Below, in pieces: positions 13,129-25,135 of a stretch of 64,000 nucleotides of DNA. The stretch comes from Isoetes taiwanensis (taxonomy: Eukaryota > Streptophyta > Lycopodiopsida > Isoetales > Isoetaceae). A program made the position numbers and the translations under genes. The DNA lies in the NCBI GenBank assembly GCA_021234155.1, contig JAJEKV010000037.1:2658631-2722630 (forward strand), given 5' to 3'. Under the pieces are notes generated by a model. The model made no database searches. It was not told the origin of the DNA and was given only the letters and a program-made list of their open reading frames with translations. Numbering within the stretch: position 1 is the stretch's first letter; every line of letters starts with the position of its first letter.

Positions 13129-14064
13129 TGGGTCCACTTACGCCGTGGTTATGGGGCGCGGGTGTGTACATGGCAAAGTATGGCAACATTTTGATGGCAA
13201 GGGATAAATCCATTGGAAATTGAAGGGAGATACACATCACTAGGGACCTTTATTATTTGAAATAAAGGTGATCACATTATTGATGGGGGTCGTGGAGACA
13301 ATGAAGGGACTATTTTACACAAAAAGGCTGGATATTTTTGGGGCCAAGATAATAGCAATGGTTACTATTATAACAAAAGGGAATCAGAGCACAAATATAA
13401 GGGGTCGAGATTGTAACAGAGCTTTCTATTAACAGAAAGGGTCAGCTTAACTCAAAAAAAAAAGGGGAGATTGGATCGAAAGCTGGCCCTGCCAACTACT
13501 ATTTCTCGAGCAAAAGCAACATTCCAAATTTAAAAAGGAGGCATTGATCTGGAGAAGAGGTACGATAAAAGGAGTTGGAGAAGGATGGGGTGCACATTGC
13601 CCCCTAATCGATAACTACCTGAAGCTTTGGAGAGCTGAGGATGACTCCAAGGTCAGCCGCGTGAGTTCAGACAAATGATTTCCACCGATCCAGATTTTGG
13701 CAGCCGTGTTCGCCCTATGAATCAAGGCTCAGGAGGAGCAGAGATCCTGGATGAGTTACCTAGGTTTGCCGGGTTGAAATGAAACTTAACTCTTTCCTAA
13801 ACTATGTAAAGGGTAGATATGTAAACTGAGGAGTCTCTTATCCTGACAAGTGGATTATCATATTGTTTCTAGAGCTACGTGGAGAAGCTAAAAGATTGTT
13901 TGTTATACCAGCTGTCATTGCAATCGCCATAACCTTGTGGACCCTGCTAGTGGTTAAGCCGCGCTTAGCAACGATTTAATCAGGACATTCATGATGTAAA
14001 CAGATTATGATATACAATTGTATATTGTTGAGTAGTTTTTGTTTTCCATAAACTGAATCGTGAT
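13129..14064 (+). repeat. 3' LTR of the compact element
   Basis: Second copy of the LTR, starting TGggtccac. Similarity to the 5' copy continues to 'aatcgtgatta' near 14064. Confidence 0.7.
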
Positions 14065-16070
14065 TATCTCTTGCAGTAATCTAACAAGTTTCTGTTCGCG
14101 ATTTGCTCTCATAACAACTAAAACATCAACAACATGTTCCTTCCAAGCGCTTGAGTTCCCTGCAATGACAAGTTCCTTCGAGCAAGGACAATGATAATTT
14201 AGGTTGTGTTTTTAGTTCCTTCTTTATTATCCTCTTCCATTTCAATCAAATGTGTTGCATTCTTTAAAGATTATGGCAAAAACAAATAGAAGCATTGTAA
14301 CTCCAGATCATGACTACAACTGTGTTTGTTTTATCTGCGGCGTTAACTAATAAGGATGGAGAATTTCCACTTGATTTGGTCGATAAACTATCTCTTTAGA
14401 TCTACTCATTCTATGCATTTCAAAGCCTTGCATCCACAAAACAAATCCATGATATCATAGACCGGTGGGCAAACCAATGGGTGACAATGTTACAATTCTT
14501 CATTATGTAAATGCTTATGGGACAAGTGAAAATATTGATTGCATAGTCATAAGTTTGCTTCCACTCACAGGGTGCAGAGATGTCAAGTGAGTAAACATGA
14601 GAGATAGAGATGGCGTAGTAAAACAATGCATCAGTCGCATGGCCGGGTACAATGAGTTATACAAACTCTTGAAAAGATTTAAAGTGGATATAAAAGTCGA
14701 ATTCCATAAGTTGACACTTTGGACTCGCTTCGCTTTTGCCAACGCGATCCCATTGCAAAAGAGCTTTCTATAAATTTTCAGTGCAAGCTTAATCTATGGA
14801 GCAAAGGGTAAAAATTGGGCAAAATAAAATAAAAGCTAAAATTTCCTTTGAAATCTAATGTTGGGGACATAGGCCTATTCGATTGCTCCATGGAAAAGAG
14901 GTGTATAATCGGAGGATTTGCGTGTGCGAGACTTTAAGTTCACCGAAATAAGGCACAAATCATCAATCATACGGAGAATCTAATTTTAATTCCTTCTAGA
15001 TGGAATGCCCCATTGTCGCTTTTAGCAAGCATTTTTATTGACTAAGAAGAAATTGCAAAACCTTTTATGCAGTCAGTATTAGGATGCAAATGAATGGAAA
15101 AGAGGGAAGATGTGGGATGACTACTTTGCATTAAGCAAAGCATTTATTAAATCAAAGAAAAGCTATACATACCTTGTGCAACTAAATGAGAGTTTGAGAA
15201 GGGAGATTATAGCAAATCTACAAGATACTTTGGCAAACTCAAGATTAGAATATGCAATGGAAATTGATAACTAAGCTAATAAGTAAAAGAACTGGCTCTT
15301 CGCAAATAAGGAATGCGGGAAATCTCGTTGATCGATTATATCAGATCGCTGATATATGTAGATGGGGCACATGCAATCTTGGTTGGTGTTGCATTAAGTG
15401 CGAAAGTGTCAAGACATTTGTCGGGTTTATACAAACTTTCACCATCTCAAGAATACAGACTATTTATCCTGACATGTAGGCAAAGACTGTGTTTTGGGCC
15501 TCTCAATAGCCTTTCATTTTCTTGTACTGTAAGAGTGTTTTGTGGGATGAAATATCATACCAATGTCGAAAAGTTATATTCCCAAAGTTGTTTCCACATC
15601 GTGCCTGCCTTGTTCTCAGTGTACTATTTTATTTGTGTAATCCTATTATATGTGTTCTAGGGGAATTTTGCAGCCACTGCTTCTATAGCCCCGGCTTCTT
15701 TACTCAGATGTAATGCACAGTTGGTTCCAAATATTTGCATTATTTCACTCATTTTAAATGCCATAAATGTTCCTCTACCTGTTCACGGTGACGCCATTAA
15801 AGCCTTCTTTCGGAAGCATTTTGTCTGCAGGGTTTCTTAACACCGGGTTTCTGGCAGCACCCAAGCTTTCTTCCTCAGACGGATTTCTTCTCGCCGCTTC
15901 CAAGCTTTTCAAGTATCAGATTTCTTCTGCCATACTTCAATTTCTTCCTCTTCATACCATAGCTGCTCTCTACCAAAGACAGGTTTCTTGAAGTATCTTG
16001 CCTAAATCTGTAGCTTCTATATTTCTGTTATCTGTGCCTAAATTTATAGCTTCTATATATCTTTTATTTG
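14065..16070. other. No supported gene; possible weak transposase trace
   Basis: AT-rich. Minus-strand 14742-14515 contains NLWNSTFISTLNLFKSLYNSL, vaguely like the conserved RWNST segment of hAT transposases, but without other conserved blocks. Plus-strand frames at 15252-15713 are open over 60-115 codons without recognisable motifs. Confidence 0.35.
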
Positions 16071-16075
16071 TGCTT

Positions 16076-16165
16076 GTTGCCTTTGGCAAAATCTCCAAGA
16101 ACTTATTGCCTTTGGCAAATCTCCAAGAACTTGTTGCCTTTGGCCAAATCTCTAAGAATCTGTTG
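16076..16165. repeat. Tandem repeat, about 31 bp, three copies
   Basis: 'ttgcctttggcaaa' followed by 'atctccaagaa' occurs at about 16077, 16108 and 16136, with single-base variation. The two blocks just upstream (about 16010-16070) also duplicate 'tagcttctatat' and 'tgtgcct'. The open frames crossing this region are low-complexity by-products. Confidence 0.75.
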
Positions 16166-16169
16166 CATT

Positions 16170-17320
16170 TCAACCCCTGCTCACCGAAGAGGGAAAGAAT
16201 TCCCCAACCCGAATGTCAGACAGTAAGATGGGAAGGGGCTAGAACATTCCATTCACGAATTTAAGATAAAAGCAGCCATAGCCACAAATTTCAAAGGTCG
16301 ACTAAAAAAGGCATTCTAAAAATGAAAGTATTTTGTTCTCGATTGGGCATGGTTTTGTAGTTTGACATCTATTTTGCAATTAGATTGAAGCTTAGGCCAT
16401 CTATTCACAAATACGTGATAAAGCCTCAAAGCCACCATAGCTATAGCCATGTAACTCGCGGCAAAAATTAGATGCCGGAACAGAAAGCTTGCCACCCAAA
16501 ACAGAAAACATAATTACCTAACTCGCGTATTATCGCCCCGAAAGTTCCTCGCCTCGTATCATTCCTCAAGAATATTCCTCGCGAGCACCGCTTCGCATTC
16601 CCAGGCGCCGCGGCCGCTTCGCCAAGGCCGCCGTCTCAAGCAATTCTAAAATTCCCTCGTGGGAATTTCCTCAACCGTAATCCTTTCCCTATTACAATAG
16701 ACTTAACTGATAGTGACAAGATTGGATCGGGTGGAATACCTTGTCTCATTTTTCCAAATGTTTTGTTCTTCTTTCGACTATATATGTTAAGAGATGGTTT
16801 ATATAGGAATTCGTGATACTATCAACGCTCAATCGACTCTCTTACATTTCAAACACTATTACGGTCCTTCCGCTCAGACTTTCAAGAAGAAAAAATGTAC
16901 TACCTTGTGAATACTAACACATAATCTATATTATCGAATTAACATAGAATTTATTTATTGATATATTCATTGAATATGGGTCTAACATTGGAATTAAAAT
17001 CCCTAAACCCCATATTCACTCTGGGTGACTCCGCAACGAGAGCCGCTGGATAGTAGCGTCTTCACCTCTATTCCTTAATCTACAATCAGACGTGAAAGTT
17101 CCTATTTGTGGGTATGCAAGTACAAAATTTGCTATACCGTATAACAAGATTCAAAATACTATAAGATTTCGTTTCTTAATACTATATGGTGTTGATTGTG
17201 ACGGGTAAAATACAATTATGAGGGTTTCGCTGGCTCCCACGTCACCCCCGTGTGAATATTATGCACCCAAAACCAAAGGGGTTTAAGGGGATTTTAATTT
17301 AAAATGTGTTGGACCCAATA
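16170..17320. other. Intergenic stretch, no gene seen
   Basis: No coding signature on either strand. The part at 16500-16690 is richer in CG-containing strings (ccgc, cctcg) than its flanks. Confidence 0.5.
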
Positions 17321-17327
17321 CAAGTAA

Positions 17328-17425
17328 TTAATGTCAATGGTAGTTATGTGTTGGTTGTTAATGTCAATGGTTGTTATGTGCTGGTTGTTATATGTTGGGG
17401 ATTTAATTTTTATATGTTGGATGTT
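17328..17425. repeat. Tandem repeat, about 33 bp, 2-3 copies
   Basis: 'aatgtcaatggt' plus 'gttatgtg' plus 'tggttgtta' repeats at about 17329 and 17361, then degrades into 'atgttgg...tgttaatggt'. The resulting plus-strand peptide repeats VNVNG and is not taken as a gene. Confidence 0.65.
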
Positions 17426-18064
17426 AATGGTTTGTGTTGCAAAATTTGTCCTTCGGCCTTAGACGCCAATACCCCCCAAGTAGACAAAAATTTTAGAATT
17501 CAAACCGTAAAAACTAGAAATCATTTGAGGGCTTTCATCACCGTAGCTTTGAATTTGACTACACAAAACAAATAGAACATAAGTAAAAGTTACCATAAAG
17601 ATAGAGCAGATTGATCCCATTATTCCTAAAGTCGGCAAGTTTGTACACTCCATACACAAACATTTTAACCGGAATTTAACAATGTTCTTTGGCCTCCATG
17701 GATTCTTGTGGTGAGAAACCAAAGTGGAACTTTTTCTCGCTTGTTAGCACAAGGTCTAGAAGTCTTGGAATTGGCTTAATAACTTCAAAAATCTAAAAAT
17801 GGTAATTTTTGCAGTTTTCATTCTAATGAGCCATAAACAATATTCATTGAAGCGCAATCCAAGATAATCACCGTAGGATGTAGAAAGCCTACCAAACCCG
17901 GCCGAAATTGCTGTTTTAGGTATAGATAACTTAACCAAACATATCCATATCATACACTATCAAAAAGATCTCGCAGAGCTTTCCAAATACAATAAAAATC
18001 ATCTCAAATGAGCTCGATCAAAAGTTATGTGTTGCCGGCGGAAATCCGATTTCTTCAAGTACCA

Positions 18065-18245
18065 TGTGCCTATATTATGCACCACACAAAAAAGAGTGGC
18101 TTTTGTTGTGAGTCATTGGTTGTTGACCATTTGAAAAAGCATAAAATCAATGGCCCTTCATGTGCCCATTATGCACTACACGCTTAATAAAAAGGGCTTT
18201 TGTTGTGAGCCATTGGTTGTTGACCATTGAAAAAAAAAGGCTAAA
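18065..18245. repeat. Direct repeat of about 115 bp
   Basis: 'attatgcac', 'ggcttttgttgtgag' and 'cattggttgttgaccatt' occur in the same order near 18073-18135 and again near 18169-18228. Confidence 0.7.
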
Positions 18246-18667
18246 TCAATGGCTCAAATGGTGCACTCTAGATGTACACATTAGTACATCCATTTGAATA
18301 CATCACGAAATCATAGGAAAACCTTAATGAAAATCGTACAAAAACACAAAGAAAACCCCATGTTATTATGCTACATATTCAATTGCTAGTTCAAGATTTG
18401 TCCTAATCCAAAGCTTCTTCTATATCAAGTGCATTCAGAATTACGGTTATTTCATTGTGTTGTGGAACTAACCATCATTCAATTAAATTTTGATTATGTC
18501 TTAAACTTGGGACATTTTTTATGTTGCATGTTTTTAATAATATGTTCAAATTCACGCATCTTATTTGTCCAAAGTATAAAAATGTAATATCATATTTAAG
18601 AAGCACAATTTCATTATAATGGGAAAATTTTTAGAAAATTGGATTTTTTTTTTTTCTGTAGACCTTA

Positions 18668-18825
18668 TGCAGGGGTTGTATACACGTGTATAGTACCCCT
18701 GTATCATACATATGTTTTTTACACCATGAAATATTTAAAAAACATACTCACATGGTATCTTACACCTGCAGGTGTTAGGTACACGTGTATGACACCCATA
18801 TATCATATATATATTTTTCAGATAC
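18668..18825. repeat. Direct repeat with CACGTG palindromes
   Basis: Two copies about 100 bp apart share 'tacacgtgtat', 'acccctgtatcatacat' / 'acccatatatcatatat' and following T-rich DNA. The first holds the perfect palindrome TATACACGTGTATA (18679-18692). The second is preceded by ACACCTGCAGGTGT (18762-18775) and contains TACACGTGTA. CACGTG is the core of the plant G-box, but no adjacent gene is evident. Confidence 0.65.
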
Positions 18826-18849
18826 ATGCATTCATGTGACGACCATCTT

Positions 18850-19660
18850 TGTATATATGAGTTATATAGTCGTCACATCTGCCTTTGTCCCTATCCTAAT
18901 TGGTCTACGAGTCCTCTTTGACCCAACCACCCAGTCCATCAATTTTCTCCCCTTTATTTTATTTGTGTGCATGGGTTTCAACCAATAGGTCATACGTTAT
19001 TTTTCTCACAGACAACAGACATATGTACATCCTCTCAATTCTCCATTTCTTCTTTTCATTTGCTATGATGAGTCCTACCCCCGTGCATATATCTAAAGAC
19101 ATTTTTCCTTGCTTCTCACAAGGTTTTCATATATTCTCAAGCCTCTTCGTATATCCTAAACAGTGTCTCCAGATTTTGTTTTTTTTCCTGCACTTGTTTC
19201 AGCATTGGTTTACCCATTCTCGATCGCGGTTTCTTTACTTTTTACTTATTTACTATCTCGCCAAACTGTATAAACTGATCTACATCAAATTTTTTGCCGT
19301 GTATAGACCATTATCAAAAATAAGTTTTCTTTATTTAATAGCGACAGTTTTACAATCATACAACTTATCTCCATTCCTGACTCTATTATTTTAGTCTCTA
19401 TAATAATAAACTACGATCATAAGCCTATGCTGTGTGGCACTTGTTCTACATGGCAAACAATGCCGTTCAGTCTACAGTTACTCACTGTTGGAGACAGATG
19501 TCCTAGTATATGGCGGTTGTAACTCCACTCCAAGATATTTGTATATTTGCACCACTTCCATGTTTCTAACTCCTGATAGATGAAGCGAGGTGCACTATGC
19601 TGCCTAGAAGAGTATGCTAGAAGAACCTTGGTCTTGGCAAAGTTGACACACCCAAATTGG
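18850..19660. other. Intergenic stretch, no gene seen
   Basis: Pyrimidine-rich on the plus strand. The open frame at 18900-19394 is hydrophobic and phenylalanine-rich because of this bias; no family motif was recognised. Confidence 0.5.
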
Positions 19661-20600
19661 TTCTAAGAGAAACCCTGAAATGATCCTAAGTGTTGTTGCA
19701 GATAATCAAGTGGTGCGGGTGCCAAAACCATCCGCATATGCTAGCCTTTACGGAGATGGACAGGATATTCAAGTCCCACCACCCATGCCAAGCGCCAGTC
19801 CTGCCAACCAAATGCATGCCTGTAAGCGTGGCGACAGCGGCATTTGTCACCCACTGTATTGCTTGATTAGCCACTTAGGAGAATGTTGTCATTCCACAGT
19901 CTGATTAGGACCTACTCATGACAATCTTTCCCGGTAGCTCTCTCCCTTTAGAAACGAGATTAAAAGGCTTTGGTAGAATCCATGAAGAAGCAATTTAAGG
20001 ATCCTAACATTTACTTCTAATATCGTCAAGCAAGGTGCACAATGTAAAAGTATAGTCAATAATAGAGTTCTTGGGGGTCTAAAACCTGCTTGGCCAAGCA
20101 CACATACCCTTGATTTGTTTGCCCATGCTATCAATTGTTGTTCAATCGTGGTACATAATTTTGCCAACAAGGGTCTCACCATGATTGTGTGGTAAGTGGC
20201 AGGCCGCAGGACAATGGCAATCAACAACTTTATAGATTAGGATCAATGTACTCATGGTCCATTGTGGAAAAGTCCTTCTTGGATGGCCCTATTGAGTCAA
20301 GAGTTGGGACAACCTGAGGTCTAGCCCACTTCAACAATTATGCATACGTGCCTAATAAGTCCTCAGTGTCAGTATTGAATCTTGTCAATTGTACCACCAT
20401 GGCTGTAGGAGTGTTGAAATACCCAACTAGCATAATATGGCTTGTATATACTATGAATGTCATTATACCATTGACGTATCAGTCCAGACTATCCACGTCT
20501 CAATGATTGTGATAAATATTTGAGTCGATATATGGAAAATAACAAGCCACCATAAAAAAGGAGTTCTCACCTTGGTCTTACACTTGTATTCAGATATATC
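19660..20600 (-). mobile_element. LINE (non-LTR retrotransposon) remnant, minus strand
   Basis: Minus-strand translation at about 20575-20410 gives ENSFFMVACYFPYIDSN followed by IMLVGYFNTPTA, fragments of an apurinic-type endonuclease domain (family pattern CYFPP and GDFN). At about 20200-20060 it gives RPLLAKLCTTIEQQL and VLGQAGFR, the start of a LINE reverse transcriptase. A frameshift then continues into IDYTFTLCTLLDD. The segment between endonuclease and RT start is too short, so an internal deletion is likely. Its endonuclease fragment resembles that of the plus-strand LINE at 34720-38310, so both are probably one family. Stops make it inactive. Confidence 0.7.
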
Positions 20601-20904
20601 AACTGTATCTATCTAGAAGAAAACTGAGGATTCCAAGGATGTAAAAAGGAAATTCTCTATGACCCTGCCTGCCAGTGCATTCTTTGAAGAAAGAATAATG
20701 TTGATATCTTGAAAGGGCTGTGATTCTCTGACTAGCATGTTTCCATGTTTCCATGACGAAATTCATACCCATGATTATTGAGTTCAAGTTGTTTCCTTTC
20801 TGCTATGGTCAGAATTTCTTACTTTGTCCCTTTGGTTCCTTGTTATTTGATATGGATCTTCTCTATTGAAGCTATAGTTCCCAAGGTCTTTATGGCACGA
20901 AGGT

Positions 20905-21010
20905 ATTGGAGAGCACCTACGTTAAAACTTTGGTGCCTAGGAGGCACCTTGAAAACTCAGGTTGTTTTGAAATACACATTAAAAATTCTAGTGCTTGGGA
21001 AGCACTTTAA
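20905..21010. repeat. Tandem pair of covarying hairpins
   Basis: GGTGCCT-agg-AGGCACC (20932-20948) and AGTGCTT-ggg-AAGCACT (20990-21006) are perfect 7-bp stems with 3-nt loops, 58 bp apart. Flanks are similar ('aaaac/aaaattct' before, 'ttgaaaactca/ttaaaaactca' after). The two differences within the stem are matched by complementary changes on the other arm. Confidence 0.7.
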
Positions 21011-21029
21011 AAACTCATATTGCTTTTTT

Positions 21030-23580
21030 TTCATGAGGGCCAAGGGGACCAACCCGCTTTTTTTTGCTGATTGCTTTTTTTCATTTTGTGCGCAAGTATG
21101 AGGGCCGAGGGGAGTGGCCTGCCTTTTTTGGCGGAACGTTGAATCACAAGTGACTCAACATGTTTTTTAGACCATTGAGTACATCTGAGGCATATTGTTG
21201 TAGGCCATTAACTTTTTTGGGGCATATTATAATGGTTTGATTCCAAGGATTTGGATCAAGTGGTGGAACTAGTTAAGATGAAGAGGCAAAATGCAAGGGG
21301 ATGATGAAGGGATGGGAAATAATAAATGGTTAAGATTTATAGAAAAAACTTTAATGTGCTAGTAGACACTATCTCCTCCTCTTCCTTCATGTTCTTCAAA
21401 TGGAATAGTGGCAGTACTCAAGGAGGGGTGTGACAAGCCTCTCCATCTTTGATTTGAAAACTTTCGCAAGGAGTTTGTTTATGTACCATTTTCTTCTCAC
21501 TGAATATAGTTTTTCCTTCTGAGAAGTTGGTGCAAATCTGGCTTCTGAGTTTAATATTACTCAATGATCTCTTCTGCAAGCTAATTGTGGTGTTGGCCTG
21601 GATGGAGAACCAGGTTCAACATTAATGATGTATGAACTGAGTGGGTTTACTTCTTGCCTGAACTAGATCCTACATTGACCTGCTTTTCCGTCTGCGTTGG
21701 GCAACGTACCTTGCATCTCTCCACACGGGCCTTCCATAGTTTTTGCTCTTCTAGCAAAATATTTGTCCGTGCATTTAACTGTAAGATCAAAGTATTCAAT
21801 GCTTGAAGCTTAGAGCTTAGCTCATATTGCTTCGATGTCTATGTTTCCAACTTCTGCAAATCCAAGGTGGAACTGTTGATGTGCCCTTACCTTGCAAAAC
21901 CATCGTCTTTTCTGCATTCCTCTAACATTTGAAATATTGAAAGTATATTCGTATTCACGGAGATATTATTTTTCACTAGAGCATTCCATGTCCTGCAAAG
22001 TTCAAGTTGATGTGTGAGCCCTATTTTGGCTAACTTTTTGGATCTGGTCAGCCAGCTTCTTGGCACCTGTGTAGAGTTGAGGATTGTTCTCTACTATTCT
22101 GCTCAAGAAAGCTATAGTTTATGATATGGTGTCCAATCTCTCAAATGGCATGGTAATATTGGTCTAGATCTTGTTAATGTTTGCTCTATTCTAGTGGCAT
22201 TTAAACTGGCCCAACTTTAACAAGCATCAAATTATTCCAAGCAAAGTTATATGTCTGAGATGTGTTGCTTCTTTAGCTAATTGTTTTTTAAGCGATGCAG
22301 GTGTCGAGGCTTCTATCTATTCTGTTAGTAGTGCAAACTTAGCAACAAAACCTCGACATGGGTCTGGAGTTGCTTACATGGCTGTTTAAATGTGGATATG
22401 GAGTAGCTGCATGAGCATGTGTTGCTGGCAGCGATCGATTTGTTGCCAAGTACATCATTGTCTACTATGAAAGGTGTGATGCATGTCCTGGTCTTGGCAT
22501 CCTTTCTAAGACGAGCTTTCGACCTACTATCCTTGCATTAGCAGTCTCCCAAGTGCGTTGGAACAAAGTGTAGTATAGCTTATAGTAAAAGTGTGTATGC
22601 CATAATAGGTGATTCCTGTGCAGGTCAAGGATGTGAGGGCGTAAGCATGAAATTGATCTCATCTAGCAGTATGTCCATGCTGGTAGAATAGATACTGGGT
22701 GTTGGCATCTCCACACTGGCCATGTAGGTCGACAAGGGGGTGGTCAGCATATAACTCATGTGAGTGCACGGAAGAGGTTATTTTGGACTATTTATGTGCG
22801 CAAATATAGGAGGTTCAATACTGACCTACTGTAAATTTCATACAAAAGGGATCTCAATTTGCTTTTCCAAAGACATATGTAGGCAGGCTTTGGCCACCCT
22901 ATGCATGTACATGTATATCCCCTATAGAATGAATGAATAATTGAATGAATGAATGAATGAATGTATCTTTGTCATCCAAAAATGTGCCTAATCAATGGAC
23001 ATGAATAGAATGACGACATATATCCTCACCTTACGAAGGCACATAGTCACATAGCCATATCTTTTGCCATAGAAGTAAAACGAAGTAGGAAACAAGGGGT
23101 TTTATGCCCAAATTATGTTCGAGTCTATTTGAGAAAAAATGAGAAAAACTTTTAATTGAGTGCTTCATTTGACTGTTGCTATGGAGAGCTCTAGAATGTA
23201 AAATTTGCTGCCTCCTTCTAATCACTAGATGCTCCAAACACTGGGTGCTTCAAAAAACTAGAGAGAGAAGGCAAGGCTCTAGAGTGATTTGATAGCCACA
23301 TGAGGCTAAAATTCACATCATAGAGATGAAACTCAAGATAATTTATTAGCCAATGTGTTGACCCTCAACCTGGTTTTAAGAGTCAAACACAAGAAGCCAA
23401 CTTGAAACTATAATCAAGTTGGGATTAGAACCTTCAGATCACTTAAGGTGATCAGTCTATACAAGAAACTTTCAACAGAATAGCTCCAAACAACAAGTAT
23501 TCATACCTTTTCCATTTGTGGAAAAAGAGAACAATACTCTAATCGAGATGATTGACAGGATTGGATTGATTCTATAATTG
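21030..23580. other. Gene-poor stretch
   Basis: A diverged doublet 'tgagggccaaggggaccaac...ctttttt' / 'tgagggccgaggggagtggc...ctttttt' lies at 21034-21130. No coding similarity was recognised in the remainder. Confidence 0.5.
22927..22963. repeat. Microsatellite (GAAT)n
   Basis: About nine GAAT units with one interruption (aatt). Confidence 0.9.
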
Positions 23581-23584
23581 ACAA

Positions 23585-25135
23585 AGAAAATTACTAGAAG
23601 GTTGTGGTGAAATTCTTGACCAAGTCAGAGTTGTAGTTTAGGAGATGTTCGAGCTCAAACTTGGGTCAAAAACTGGCCAATGGCATTCAATATGGAAAAT
23701 AGTGATCAGGAAAATGTTTTTTGAGTAGCCAAATGTCTTTTTGGGAAAATACAAAGCAAATTTGTGTAAAAAGTAGTTGTGATATGGGGCAAGAGATCAC
23801 ATTGCAATTTGGATTACAAGAAACTGATTTGCAAAAAGACAGTCAAGAACTGTCTCAGACAGAATGTGGAAATTTGTAACTCGAGTTTGGATTGGTTTTT
23901 TTCTGAAAATGTTTTAATACATAGGTGCTAATGAATGCAAAGATAGATGGCAACCTGTCAAAAAAGGATTCAGAACAAAGGATATTTTACTGTCGAATTG
24001 TTTGAAGTGGAAAAACACTAGAAACCATAACAGAGATGGTTTTTGGAACTTGACGGGCAAGTTTCGTTGATGAGAAAGTAATATAAGTCATAATATGATT
24101 ATGTAGAAGGCAATCAACCCTTCAAACACATCAGAAGAGCATTCAATATATATAAAATAATATAAGAAAAATGTTTTTCAGCCAAATCTTTGCAAATCCA
24201 ATCGAGGAGTGCACAAAACCTTCAAGATATCTTCATATCATGCTCAGCATGCATCAATCTTGAATTTGAGGCACTCCTAGATGCCAGAATCCAAGAAGAA
24301 CCCAAATTCGAGGTAATTCGGGAAGTTTCTAGATTTAAGGTTCATCCGACAGTATTTTTGGCTAAACTCGCGATATGGTTCGCATATTTTTATGCATATA
24401 TCCTCAACTATTCCTAGTGTTATGAGCTTTAAGCAATTTTTGGCCAAGGTTCTTTATAGTTAAAGGGTAGAAAGCTTTGGTTATAAGGATCCCAAAGCCT
24501 TTGATCAAGGAAAATGCTCTTGGCACAAGTTTTTGAAGCTTGCCAATATTTTGTAGACCTTGGGGTAAGACTTACGAAACTTTGGATATAGAGTTCCACA
24601 AAGTCCACTAGTAATGAGGCAGAAAGGTCAAGTGTGCATTTCGAGACTTGGTAGGAAAAATAGAAAAAATGAAAGCCATATGGTGGCTTAATATGGGCAA
24701 TGAGATGAAAATAATATATGAAATAAATTACTTATGGCAAAAGATAAAAAGGAACAAGTGCCATAGTGATATAAAACGCAATAAATTTGGGTGGTCTATG
24801 GGGTATATATAGAAAAATGTGCACAAGGGATCAAGAACTTGGGGAAGAAAAATGGCTAGGCAAAACTTCAAGTAAGTCTAGGGAAAAATAAGCACAATGG
24901 GAAACAAAGGTGGAAGATGAGTGTGGAAAAGGGAAAAGGCTAGAAACTTGAACCCAAATACCATGGGGTCTTCCAAACTCTAACTTCCAAACTTCAAACA
25001 AGTTACTTCCAATCTTCTTAACCCAGAGTCTTCCATGATCATTCTTTGACCAAATGTTTGACCACAAATATAGTATCTCGCATGAAGTTTGACCTCAATT
25101 GCTTTGTGTTGACCTTGAAGATGAGTTGTCTTTGA
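23585..25135 (-). repeat. Left long direct repeat (probable 3' LTR)
   Basis: Matches 29328-31050. It lacks about 120 bp present in the right copy near 30005-30120 and a local duplication at 30690-30790. Termini with TG/CA were not resolved. Confidence 0.65.

Larger units (their letters stand above)
11275..14064 (+). mobile_element. Near-complete, very compact LTR retrotransposon
   Basis: Two LTRs of about 0.94-0.95 kb (11275-12228, 13129-about 14064) enclose only about 0.9 kb. The order is canonical: LTR starting TG and ending CA, immediate tRNA-Met-like primer site TGGTATC (12229), short interior, purine tract (ggggag) touching the second LTR. The interior lacks any recognisable protease, integrase, RT or RNase H. 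It contains a 69-codon open frame (12413-12622) without known motifs. This structure is that of a TRIM/SMART/LARD-like non-autonomous element that must be mobilised by a relative's proteins. Target-site duplications could not be confirmed because the right LTR end is blurred by indels. Confidence 0.75.

Noticed and set aside
14515-14742. Possible hAT transposase fragment (LWNSTFISTLNLFKSLYNS)
   Set aside because: Only one weak motif, with no dimerisation domain or zinc finger nearby and no terminal repeats.
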